15,680 nucleotides of DNA. Origin: Peptococcaceae bacterium (GTDB lineage: Bacteria; Bacillota; Peptococcia; Peptococcales; Peptococcaceae). Positions 1-6,906 of the stretch are shown in pieces (position 1 is the stretch's first letter; every line of letters starts with the position of its first letter). The DNA lies in assembly GCA_900756555.1 (NCBI GenBank), contig CAAEKP010000033.1:1-15680 (forward strand), read 5' to 3'. The notes under the pieces are model-generated. The model was not told where the DNA came from. It made no database searches and saw only the letters and a list, made by a program, of their open reading frames with translations. The position numbers and the translations under genes are program-made.

Positions 1-81
1 GTCAACACCTTTTTTTCAATCTTTTCAACAAATCCTTCCGAATTTGAGATTGTCTGGTGTGTCCTGCTGACGACTTGATAT

Positions 82-110
82 ATATTATCAGCTTTCCTCT
101 CTTTTGTCAA
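82..110 (-). promoter_or_regulatory. Strong sigma-A promoter reading out of the left edge
   Basis: On the minus strand a perfect -35 box TTGACA (105-110) is followed after exactly 17 bases by TAATAT (82-87). An A-rich stretch (roughly 111-135) lies immediately upstream, like an UP element. A second A-tract followed by TTGAC sits at the very edge of the window (1-15), as if a second promoter begins there. Transcription would run leftwards out of the window. Tandem promoters with A-tracts are typical of rRNA or tRNA operons in Firmicutes, but the transcribed gene is not visible, so that identity is inference. Confidence 0.6.
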
Positions 111-194
111 CTCTTTTTTCATTCTTTTTTCCCTTTTTGCATTTCTCTGCACATCATGCTATTTTCCACCCTTTTGCTCCGGCTTTCCGACAAT

Positions 195-238
195 AAAAAA
201 GCCTGCCCAACAGTGTCCTCTCCTGACGGGCAAGCCTT
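195..238 (-). terminator. Rho-independent terminator of the EAL gene
   Basis: Read on the minus strand, GGCUUGCCC (228-238 side) pairs with GGGCAGGC (201-208) with one G-U wobble, extended by A-U pairs, and ends in a run of six U (195-200). It lies about 70 bases past the stop codon of the dCache-EAL gene. Confidence 0.8.
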
Positions 239-305
239 TCCGCATACTATCCTAATCCTCTCGACTGAATTTCTCTTTGTTATTGCATTGCTTCCTAAAT
301 ATAAC

Positions 306-2573
306 TTATTCTTTTACACTCTGGCGATTCTTCTGCCATTGTTCAAACGCCTCTACTGGAAGTGGTTTTGAGAACACATAGCCTTGCACAATATCACAAT
401 TCATCTGTCGCAAATATTCTAACTGTTCAGTTGTTTCAATCCCTTCCGCTATTGTCTGAATCTGTAACTTATTGGCCAGTTCTAACAGGCAGGCGATTAT
501 GCTGCGTGTTTTCTCACTGTGCATATCCACAAAGAAGCTTCGATCCAGTTTCAACGCATCTACATCAAAACTATCCAGCATACCCAATGAGGAAAAGCCT
601 GAGCCAAAATCATCCAATGAACACAAAAAACCATGTTCATGCATTTGCTGAATGCCATGACGCACATAAGCAATTGATTCCTCATTAAAGAAGATTGACT
701 CGGTCACTTCAAATTCAATGAAATCAGGCGGTATGTTATATTTTTCTGCAACTGCAATAAATGGTTGCAAAAAGTTACTGTCATTAAAATGTTTGCGGGA
801 CAGATTGGTGGAAATAGGAAATAACTCTTTTCCCTGCTCATACCACATTTCCTGTAAAGCACAAACCTTTTCAAACACATACAAATCCAGTTCACAAATC
901 TTTGTGGATTGTTCCAATAACGGAATAAAATCATCTGGTGGAATTAAACCTCTCTCTGGGTGTTGCCAGCGCACTAATGCCTCGGCTCCTACCAGTTGAT
1001 TGTCGCTCAGCCGTACTTTTGGCTGCAAATATACTTTGAAATTGTCATGATGCAAGGACTCCTCAAACAGAGAACTCAATTCCTGCTCCATCTGTAATTT
1101 TTTCGTCAGTCCACTCTTATAAAAGCCGCATCCTGGCTGCCCGCTTGCCCGCTGATTACGGCAGGCTATACGGGCACGCCCCTGTACCACAGCGCCCGAC
1201 AGCGAAAGATCATCCACAATATAAACACCTTGAAAAAACGCAAACAAATACGGATGTGTACTGTCTTGATTAAATGCATTAATGTCCTGCTCCATGTTAT
1301 GCAGCCGCATCAAAATATGTTCTGGCTCTGATTCATGCAGACATAAGAAAAAATAGTCGGATTCACTGCGGCTGACAAATTCATCCTCAGCAAGATTCTG
1401 CTTCAGCACCTTGTACACATAACGAAGCGTGCGGTCCCCTGCTTCCTGACCAAATCGTTCATTAATCAACTTAAAGCTTCTAATGTTAAATACAACAACT
1501 GCATATTCCATTGGTTGTATTTTTTGTGCCAGAATCCGATAATTTTCCTGAAACGCCGCTTTATTCGGCCCTTCTGTCAACGGGTCAATAAACGCAATGC
1601 GCTCTAATTTTTCATTATAATTAGCATAGAATCGCCGCGTCATGAGCACCAACGCCAACAGCAGTGAAACAACAAGCAAGGTTGACAAAACTGTACGCAA
1701 AATATATGCATTGGTTTCTTCTGTTACCAGATTAGCCGGCACCAGTACCAGCATCACCCAGTCACTAATCCCCATCATTTGATAAGCCATGATAACCGAC
1801 TCCCCGGTTATGGCTTTAAAATGAATCACACCAGACTGATTATTTTCGATATCCTGTTTGACTTTATCAATTGCTCCTTGTTTTTGCGTCCCGCCCATTA
1901 CTTCCTGTAATTCATTAAACGGACGCTTATCCGTTGGCGCAATAATCAAACTGCCTGTTTTATCAATGATACAACTTAAGCCGTTGCCTTTAAAGCTCGT
2001 TGGACGAATCAGTTCCTGCATATTAGCCTGGTCACGTTCCCCCACCAACACAGCATCCACCTGTCCATCCTGATAGATGGGTACTGTAAAGAGCAGGCTA
2101 TGCCCTTTGACATAACTCACACCGCTGTTTCCCTGAAAAGCAGCGCGCACACTTTTCTGCTCTGTCATATCTGACACGCAGGAAGAAGCCTTTGTTGTGG
2201 TGCCATCCGCGTTGATGACTGCCAGACAATTCAGCCCTAAAATATCCGCTTTACGATTCAGATAGTCCTGTTTCTGGGCATCTGTAGCATTTCCATCACC
2301 AATCGTCGGAATCGAATCGGCAATTAATTCACAGCTAATCAAATCCCCGTTTAAATGTGTAACCACATCATTCGTTAAACGATACGAAACATCCTTTACA
2401 TAATTTTGTGTAACACCTAATAGCACATCATTTAACCGTAATGCATTTCCAATAAAAAATATAAGTGAACACAACAAAACAACTAGCACCACAATAACCT
2501 GTGTTTGCTGGCTGAAAAACTGTTTCCACTTTATGTTTAATTCTTTTGAGTTCACATTTGTCGTTTCTAACAT
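306..2573 (-). CDS. Membrane dCache / degenerate GGDEF / EAL c-di-GMP phosphodiesterase
   Basis: This 755-residue inner-membrane protein probably hydrolyses cyclic di-GMP in response to an extracellular ligand. Two hydrophobic segments (about 25-43 and 290-312) flank a roughly 245-residue extracytoplasmic Cache-like domain. A GGDEF domain follows (about 325-490), but its signature reads SESDY at 403-407, so it should not make c-di-GMP and is probably structural or regulatory. The EAL domain (about 500-745) keeps EALVRWQHP (E531), FEVTES, DDFGSGFSS, LKLDRSF and AEGIET, which indicates an active phosphodiesterase. I chose the ATG at 2573 because a G-rich stretch with Shine-Dalgarno potential precedes it. 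Candidates at 2612 and 2603 are in frame, while the ATG at 2660 lies upstream of the likely transcription start. A nine-G tract precedes the chosen start. It is transcribed as its own unit and has no obvious functional tie to the BMC operon. Confidence 0.93.
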   Translation of the reverse strand: MLETTNVNSKELNIKWKQFFSQQTQVIVVLVVLLCSLIFFIGNALRLNDVLLGVTQNYVKDVSYRLTNDVVTHLNGDLISCELIADSIPTIGDGNATDAQKQDYLNRKADILGLNCLAVINADGTTTKASSCVSDMTEQKSVRAAFQGNSGVSYVKGHSLLFTVPIYQDGQVDAVLVGERDQANMQELIRPTSFKGNGLSCIIDKTGSLIIAPTDKRPFNELQEVMGGTQKQGAIDKVKQDIENNQSGVIHFKAITGESVIMAYQMMGISDWVMLVLVPANLVTEETNAYILRTVLSTLLVVSLLLALVLMTRRFYANYNEKLERIAFIDPLTEGPNKAAFQENYRILAQKIQPMEYAVVVFNIRSFKLINERFGQEAGDRTLRYVYKVLKQNLAEDEFVSRSESDYFFLCLHESEPEHILMRLHNMEQDINAFNQDSTHPYLFAFFQGVYIVDDLSLSGAVVQGRARIACRNQRASGQPGCGFYKSGLTKKLQMEQELSSLFEESLHHDNFKVYLQPKVRLSDNQLVGAEALVRWQHPERGLIPPDDFIPLLEQSTKICELDLYVFEKVCALQEMWYEQGKELFPISTNLSRKHFNDSNFLQPFIAVAEKYNIPPDFIEFEVTESIFFNEESIAYVRHGIQQMHEHGFLCSLDDFGSGFSSLGMLDSFDVDALKLDRSFFVDMHSEKTRSIIACLLELANKLQIQTIAEGIETTEQLEYLRQMNCDIVQGYVFSKPLPVEAFEQWQKNRQSVKE

Positions 2574-2576
2574 GTG

Positions 2577-2585
2577 CCCCCCCCC
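2577..2585 (-). repeat. Homopolymeric G9 tract at translation start
   Basis: Nine consecutive C on the plus strand (G9 on the coding strand) lie four bases upstream of the chosen ATG of the EAL gene. If translation starts at 2573, the tract acts as the Shine-Dalgarno region. If it starts at 2603 or 2612, the tract is coding and in frame (Gly-Gly-Gly). In either case slippage would change expression. Confidence 0.85.
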
Positions 2586-2642
2586 GGAGCCATTTTTTAC
2601 CATATGTAACATCTGCCTTATGGTTCCGATATATTTATTTTT

Positions 2643-2671
2643 AGTATAACACTTTCGCATTCACGCTACAA
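2643..2671 (-). promoter_or_regulatory. Promoter of the EAL gene
   Basis: On the minus strand TTGTAG (2666-2671) and TATACT (2643-2648) are separated by 17 bases. The transcript would start near 2636, giving a leader of about 60 bases that contains the G9 tract. This placement argues against the upstream ATG at 2660. Confidence 0.5.
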
Positions 2672-2713
2672 TATATATCTTTCCATATAGCGCCATATAT
2701 CCGCAAGAAAATA

Positions 2714-2752
2714 AAAAGACACCCCGCAGCCAAACGCCACGAGGTGTCTTTT
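2714..2752 (-). terminator. Rho-independent terminator of the BMC operon
   Basis: On the minus strand AAAAGACACC (2743-2752) pairs with GGTGTCTTTT (2714-2723). The stem extends inwards by CUCG/CGGG-type pairs including a G-U, leaving a loop of about 13 bases and ending in T-rich sequence. It begins about 30 bases after the amidohydrolase stop codon and closes the operon. The symmetric A and T runs mean it could also work in the other direction. Confidence 0.85.
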
Positions 2753-2779
2753 GTATAAAAATATAATTTAATCGACAGA

Positions 2780-3736
2780 TTAAACTTCCATGCCCAATAC
2801 TCTGGCAGCATTTTTCCACATAACTTTTTCCATAGTTTCTGCATCGAAACCATAGGTTGTGTATTTTTCTGCTGCTTCCAGGTATGGAACGAATGGGCAG
2901 GCACTAGCAAACAGAATCTGATCTTTCAGAATTGTTTTTGCTGCATCCAGGAAGTCGCTTGCGCCTGGATATTCTTCGTATTCGGATACTTCCAGGAATA
3001 CGTTTCTGTTACGGAAGGTAACACCAATCATTTCATCAACGAATGGCCATGCACCGTGGCTAACGATGATTTTCAGATCTGGGAAATCTTTTGCCACGAT
3101 ATCAATTTCACTTGGGTGAGTGTAATCCATAACAGTATTAGCAGTATAACGAGCTGGACCAGCTGTGATAACGATAGGAATGTTCAGTTCGCAGCATTTT
3201 GCGTATACTGGGTACATTTTTGCGTCGCTGGTTTTCAGCTGTGCATACATTGGGTCCATAGCAGCGCCGTGGAAATCACCACTTTTAACAGCAGCGTCTA
3301 AATCACGAATAGCCTGCATACCTTTATGAGGGTCTACACCATAGTAGCCCAGGAAGATTTCAGGACAAGCCTGTACAAACTGTCTGATTTCCGGATTGTT
3401 TGGTTTGTAGCCATAAGTTGTTTCAGCGTCACGACCAACGATAACAGCTTTTACTACGTTGTGTTCTTTCAGGTCAGCGATGATTTCAGGCATAGTTCTT
3501 GCTCTGCTGTAGAATTCATCAATATCAACACCGTTTGCAATCAGGCCAGCGCGGAAAATTGGGCTTTCTGCGATGCCACCGATAATGCTTTTGGTGTTTG
3601 GACGATAACGGAAGTCAATGATAGGGCCACTTACTTTGCTTGCTGCTGGAGCATTTGCTTTTTTAGCAGCTTTTTCATCTCTAGATCTCTGCAGAGCTTT
3701 TTCTCTCAGCTCTTCCTGAAGTTTCAATAAATCCAT
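2780..3736 (-). CDS. Amidohydrolase-fold (Amidohydro_2-like) protein with N-terminal encapsulation-type helix
   Basis: This 318-residue protein is the last gene of the operon and the only candidate substrate-converting enzyme in it. Residues 38-318 resemble the TIM-barrel Amidohydro_2 family (COG2159): an IIDFRYRP start, FHGAAMDP near 155-162, VSHGAWPF at 225-232, LFASACPF at 275-282 and a C-terminal KNAARVLG. The usual HxH metal pair is replaced by R43-Y-R45, and the usual Asp of the LFGSDxPF motif is Ala (279), so metal-dependent hydrolysis in the usual way is unlikely. Residues 1-25 form a charged amphipathic helix followed by an Ala-rich linker, as in cargo targeting peptides of metabolosome enzymes. 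The start at 3736 has AAGGAG nine bases upstream. The in-frame ATG at 3790 has no such site. Substrate unknown; it may be a lyase, decarboxylase, hydratase or a non-catalytic protein. Confidence 0.9.
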   Translation of the reverse strand: MDLLKLQEELREKALQRSRDEKAAKKANAPAASKVSGPIIDFRYRPNTKSIIGGIAESPIFRAGLIANGVDIDEFYSRARTMPEIIADLKEHNVVKAVIVGRDAETTYGYKPNNPEIRQFVQACPEIFLGYYGVDPHKGMQAIRDLDAAVKSGDFHGAAMDPMYAQLKTSDAKMYPVYAKCCELNIPIVITAGPARYTANTVMDYTHPSEIDIVAKDFPDLKIIVSHGAWPFVDEMIGVTFRNRNVFLEVSEYEEYPGASDFLDAAKTILKDQILFASACPFVPYLEAAEKYTTYGFDAETMEKVMWKNAARVLGMEV

Positions 3737-3759
3737 GCTATCTCTCTCCTTAGTCAAGA

Positions 3760-3776
3760 ATTCAGCCAAGCTGAAT
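3760..3776 (-). other. Hairpin in the amidohydrolase leader
   Basis: ATTCAGC and GCTGAAT form a 7-bp stem with a three-base loop, ten bases upstream of the ribosome binding site of the amidohydrolase gene and inside the leader made by the promoter at 3795-3824. It lacks a U-tract, so it is more likely an mRNA-stabilising or protein-binding element than a terminator. Confidence 0.5.
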
Positions 3777-3794
3777 GACATTATTTTCAATCAT

Positions 3795-3824
3795 ATTATA
3801 GTTTGTATTATAATAAAGCGTCAA
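3795..3824 (-). promoter_or_regulatory. Internal sigma-A promoter for the amidohydrolase
   Basis: On the minus strand TTGACG (3819-3824) and a perfect TATAAT (3795-3800) are 18 bases apart. The -35 box lies inside the last codons of pduT, and the transcript would start near 3788. It would let the amidohydrolase be made independently of, or in excess over, the rest of the operon. Confidence 0.65.
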
Positions 3825-4347
3825 ACAGCTGATTTGCTGGTCTTGGGATGATACTTGTATTTACCAGTAATTCAGCATTTTCTTTTGCAGCAGATACTGC
3901 CGCACGCACTGCACCAACATCGCCAGTCAGGGTTACAAACCCTTTCCCGCCGATTGCATACCCGATTCTTACTTCAATCAGAGTTACATCAGCAGCTTTG
4001 GCAGCTACATCGGCAGCTGTGATTGCAGATGCGATGGAGTAGAATTCCAGAATCCCGATTGCGTCGCGGTCAGTTACCGGGTTGGTCATGGAGATGGCTG
4101 GAATCACCTGTTCATTAATATTAGGGATCAGTAATGTATCCACTACATATGGTCCCCCAATTTTAGATCCTTCTGTCATGGAGGCTCTTACATCCGCAGT
4201 ATCACCGCTGATAATGATGATGTATTTACCTGGACAAACAGTAGAAGTACGCACCAGATCTACCTGAGCAGCTTTTACCATATAGTCGCAGGTTTCGATG
4301 CCCCGGGCAATACTGGACAATTCAATCATGCCTAATGCATTTCCCAT
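3808..4347 (-). CDS. pduT: PduT-type BMC-T shell protein with Fe-S cysteine
   Basis: A tandem-BMC shell protein of 179 residues that forms pseudohexameric trimers. The first BMC domain spans about 4-85 and the second about 95-172 (GILEFYSIASAIT, then GKGFVTLTGDVGAV). The residue that binds the central [4Fe-4S] cluster in PduT, Cys38, is conserved at exactly position 38 in STVCPGKY. Known PduT proteins are thought to carry electrons across the shell and to work with PduS, whose gene ends 4 bases upstream. The start at 4347 is preceded by GGGAGG nine bases away, so I prefer it to the in-frame codon at 4386 inside pduS. The 3' end contains the -35 box of the amidohydrolase promoter. Confidence 0.95.
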   Translation of the reverse strand: MGNALGMIELSSIARGIETCDYMVKAAQVDLVRTSTVCPGKYIIIISGDTADVRASMTEGSKIGGPYVVDTLLIPNINEQVIPAISMTNPVTDRDAIGILEFYSIASAITAADVAAKAADVTLIEVRIGYAIGGKGFVTLTGDVGAVRAAVSAAKENAELLVNTSIIPRPANQLFDALL

Positions 4348-4351
4348 AGCA

Positions 4352-5698
4352 TTATGCCTCCCTTCTAATCCGAGCGCCGTTTTCATCGATAGCTACAACT
4401 ACACCGTTCATGCTAGCGTGAATATTAGCGGATAATCCTTCTGCCGCAGCACCTAATACATCGCCTTTCACAACATGGTCGCCTACAGCCTTGGCAGGCA
4501 CAGCAGGTTTCCCGATGTGCTGACGGAATGGTACATATACGGTTTCAGGTGTCAGTTCTAAACATTCGTGTGCATGCAGGCCGTCAAATTCAGCCAGACC
4601 CAGACGTGCAATCAGTCTGTGGGTTGGAATACGACGGTTGTCAATGCCTTCACGAGCAACAGGTTCCATATTACGTGGAACTTTGATGCCTTTTTCACGC
4701 AACTGGCCTTTTACATAACTGTTTACTTTACGTGGGGATAATCCCATTGGGCAGGCGAACATTTCGCATACACCACAGTCGCAACAGTTCATAGCTTCGC
4801 CAAAGGTTGCTAAATATTCTTCATCATCTGTAATCTGATCTTCACGCCAGATGTTGCGCATTACCATGTTAGGACGGATCTGATGACCAATCATGTAACG
4901 TGGGCACAGGTCAGTACACATTTTGCACTGGATGCAAGCGGTACGAGCCTGACGTTTAATGGTAGCCAGCGGCAGCTCTGCGCGCTGGAACAGATAATGA
5001 TCTTTTGGCAGTACAATGATATTACCGGTTGTTTTGGTAACAACTGCATCTGCAATAGCCTGATCGTTAGCTGGGATTTTACCCATCATAGGACCGCCCA
5101 GAATGATTCTGTAATCACGGATGGTTGGCTGTGCAGCGGCAATACATTCAGTTACTGGAGTACCCAGAGGTACTTTCAGCATAATTGGTTCTTTTACTTC
5201 ACCGACTACAGACAGATATTTTTCTGTTACTGCTTCGCCGTGTAAAGCGTTGTATAAGTTCAGCATGGTACCCACGTTGTCCACTACAGCGCCTACATCC
5301 AGTGGCAAGCCACGTTCCGGCACGCTGCGCCCGGTTACCATCTGTACCATAGTCTGTTCGTCACCAGCAGGGTAGAAGGTTGGCATCTGGAAAATTTCTA
5401 CGTCACAATTAGCACGGTCAATGGCAGCCTGCAAAGAAGCGATTTCTTCTTTGTATTTCCCTTTGAGCGCGATTACTTTGTGCGTTGCTCCGATATGAGC
5501 AGCAGTAGCCAGAACAGCTTCTACGATCTGATCAGCAAATGTACGGCACAGATATTTGTCGGTTTCAATCAGTGGTTCACATTCCGCTGCGTTAACAATG
5601 AAATATTCTGCTTTTGCATTCAGCTTCACGTGTGTTGGGAAACCGGCACCGCCGGCCCCTACGATACCTGCATCTTTTACTGTATCAATAAAACTCAA
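4352..5698 (-). CDS. pduS: PduS-type flavin/Fe-S oxidoreductase (RnfC-like)
   Basis: This 448-residue soluble redox protein resembles the NADH-binding RnfC subunit. The N-terminal FMN/NADH region has GAGGAGFPTHVKL (14-26), NAAECEPLIETD (36-47), NVGTMLNL (141-148) and GGPMMG (201-206). Two [4Fe-4S] motifs follow, CxxCxxCxxxCP from C255 to C265 and CxxCxxCxxxxCP from C305 to C316. A biotinyl-lipoyl-like hammerhead covers about 385-440. Salmonella PduS reduces cob(II)alamin and partners with PduT, which follows directly here. In this locus NADH re-oxidation with electron export through PduT is an equally plausible role. The start is a TTG at 5698 with a weak ribosome binding site. A stop codon two codons upstream in the same frame fixes the N-terminus, since the family begins with this sequence. 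Confidence 0.95.
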   Translation of the reverse strand: MSFIDTVKDAGIVGAGGAGFPTHVKLNAKAEYFIVNAAECEPLIETDKYLCRTFADQIVEAVLATAAHIGATHKVIALKGKYKEEIASLQAAIDRANCDVEIFQMPTFYPAGDEQTMVQMVTGRSVPERGLPLDVGAVVDNVGTMLNLYNALHGEAVTEKYLSVVGEVKEPIMLKVPLGTPVTECIAAAQPTIRDYRIILGGPMMGKIPANDQAIADAVVTKTTGNIIVLPKDHYLFQRAELPLATIKRQARTACIQCKMCTDLCPRYMIGHQIRPNMVMRNIWREDQITDDEEYLATFGEAMNCCDCGVCEMFACPMGLSPRKVNSYVKGQLREKGIKVPRNMEPVAREGIDNRRIPTHRLIARLGLAEFDGLHAHECLELTPETVYVPFRQHIGKPAVPAKAVGDHVVKGDVLGAAAEGLSANIHASMNGVVVAIDENGARIRREA

Positions 5699-5756
5699 GG
5701 TCTACACCACACTTTTCTAAAGAAAATCTATGGAACTTTCCTACTATTTTTATGGG

Positions 5757-6041
5757 TTAAATCAAACCCGGGTCAAACTCTTTGTCATCCACAATACCAA
5801 CCACAGTGGCATCCACTGACGCTTCCGCTGAGCCGGTGGCTACGCGGGCTGTGCTGCCAGTTACGATAATAACGGTTTCGCCCATGCCTGCACCAATCAT
5901 ATCGGCTGCTACAACAGGCACCCCACAGGGTTTATCATCGTCTAACACATTAATTGGCTGCACGATCAGCAGTTTCATGCCGGTCAGTGTGGATTCTTTT
6001 CTGGTTGCCCAGATGTTGCCGATTACTTTTGCAACCTGCAC
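5757..6041 (-). CDS. eutN: EutN/CcmL-type BMC-P vertex protein
   Basis: This 94-residue pentamer-forming protein caps the vertices of the microcompartment. It starts VQVAKVIGNIWATRKES, the conserved first strand of the family, then has GMKLLIVQPI, a DMIGAGMGETVIIVTGS loop and a C-terminal VDATVVGIVD. The GTG at 6041 is the start: GAGGAGG lies seven bases upstream and the family begins here. The longer in-frame reading from 6065 would run through the ribosome binding site. It is the only vertex gene in the window; many loci carry several. It sits 24 bases after the unassigned 270-residue gene and 58 bases before pduS. Confidence 0.95.
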   Translation of the reverse strand: MQVAKVIGNIWATRKESTLTGMKLLIVQPINVLDDDKPCGVPVVAADMIGAGMGETVIIVTGSTARVATGSAEASVDATVVGIVDDKEFDPGLI

Positions 6042-6065
6042 TGAAATTCCTCCTCTATGACGCAA

Positions 6066-6878
6066 TTAAGCACGTGCCAGTTCTATGGCATGGTTCAGCG
6101 CATATTCCTTGGCTAAATCAGTTACAATAGCTCTTGCACCGACAATAATCCGATTTGCTCCAGTTCCGCAGGCTTCAATGACATCCCGTTCTGTAATCAG
6201 ATGCTTATCCAGATTCACGGTTCTGCCCGTAGCCTTTGGCGCGGTTTCTGTTGCGTTCGGTGTTGCTTCCGCCGGTTTTTCCTCCGGCTGGTCATCCCGT
6301 TTACAGGTAGGTGCTTCTGGCACACCGTTCACAAGAATATTTTCAATTTTATCCGGGCAGCAAATCATCAGACCGGACTGTTCCAACAACCCTAATTTTT
6401 CACGGAACATTTTATAATATACCTTGGCAGCAGTCTGCCGATAATTATAAAGCTCAATCTGATCCTGCAACAGATAAACGGTTTTGCCCATCAGCAGGGC
6501 TTGTGATACCAGCCTGGTATAAGGAGTATCACAGATACCACTGGCAATCTTCGCCAGCGATTCGTTTGTCAAATCATGGAGCACCACGGCTTCGCACTGG
6601 GCGAGATCCACATCATAGTTGCATTTCTGCGCACATTTGATGCGATACTTCTCTTTTACTCTGGCGCTTTCCAGCAGAGTAAAGCGGCATGGTGGCAGTG
6701 GACTGTCCTGAGTCAGACCCAGCAAAACTGGTTTCTGTGACTCTGGTGTATCAGCGTAGCAAAACCCGGTAGTACTGCAAGCTGTAGGCTGTTGGTCAGC
6801 CTTCTGTGCAGCTTCCCGTTCTGCCAGCGCAATCTTCACACGATTTGCAAGTTCTTCTACCAATGCATCGAAGTCCAA
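6066..6878 (-). CDS. Conserved BMC-locus protein of unknown function
   Basis: I cannot assign a biochemical role. The 270-residue protein resembles a family found in ethanolamine and related microcompartment operons that is usually just labelled ethanolamine utilization protein (TIGR02536-like, from memory). Three parts are visible. Residues 1-27 are an amphipathic helix resembling an encapsulation peptide, followed by a low-complexity linker. A core of about 48-190 has alternating hydrophobic strands (VLLGLTQ, AVVLHDL, GKTVYLL, GLMICC) and many cysteines, including CAQKC near 82-86. After an acidic, Pro/Ala/Thr-rich linker (193-218), residues 222-270 form a small module (ITERDVIEACG, IVGARAIVTDLAKEYA) like the ITPLAKD segment shared by several BMC proteins. 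Start is TTG at 6878, with AAGGG five bases upstream. It lies 28 bases after eutJ. Confidence 0.8.
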   Translation of the reverse strand: MDFDALVEELANRVKIALAEREAAQKADQQPTACSTTGFCYADTPESQKPVLLGLTQDSPLPPCRFTLLESARVKEKYRIKCAQKCNYDVDLAQCEAVVLHDLTNESLAKIASGICDTPYTRLVSQALLMGKTVYLLQDQIELYNYRQTAAKVYYKMFREKLGLLEQSGLMICCPDKIENILVNGVPEAPTCKRDDQPEEKPAEATPNATETAPKATGRTVNLDKHLITERDVIEACGTGANRIIVGARAIVTDLAKEYALNHAIELARA

Positions 6879-6906
6879 GGTATCCCTTCTTTCTCTATCA
6901 TGCTAT

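Larger units (their letters stand above)
1..305. other. Intergenic region at left edge
   Basis: I see no convincing gene here. The stretch holds the outward-reading promoter pair near 1-110, T-rich sequence on the plus strand up to about 180, and the terminator hairpin of the EAL gene at 195-238. Open frames on the plus strand across this stretch have low-complexity, T-rich translations and no good ribosome binding site. Confidence 0.6.

Noticed and set aside
704..934. Open frame inside the EAL gene in another frame
   Set aside because: Shadow of the conserved EAL coding sequence with no ribosome binding site.
2573..2660. Longer start (ATG at 2660) for the EAL gene
   Set aside because: It lies upstream of the predicted transcription start (promoter at 2643-2671) and has no ribosome binding site.
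2641..2910. Minus-strand open frame across the end of the amidohydrolase gene and the terminator
   Set aside because: It runs through the terminator hairpin in another frame of a well-supported gene and has no recognisable similarity.
3326..3730. Plus-strand open frame opposite the amidohydrolase
   Set aside because: Low-complexity antisense frame to a well-supported gene; Phe/Ser/Cys-rich translation typical of a shadow.
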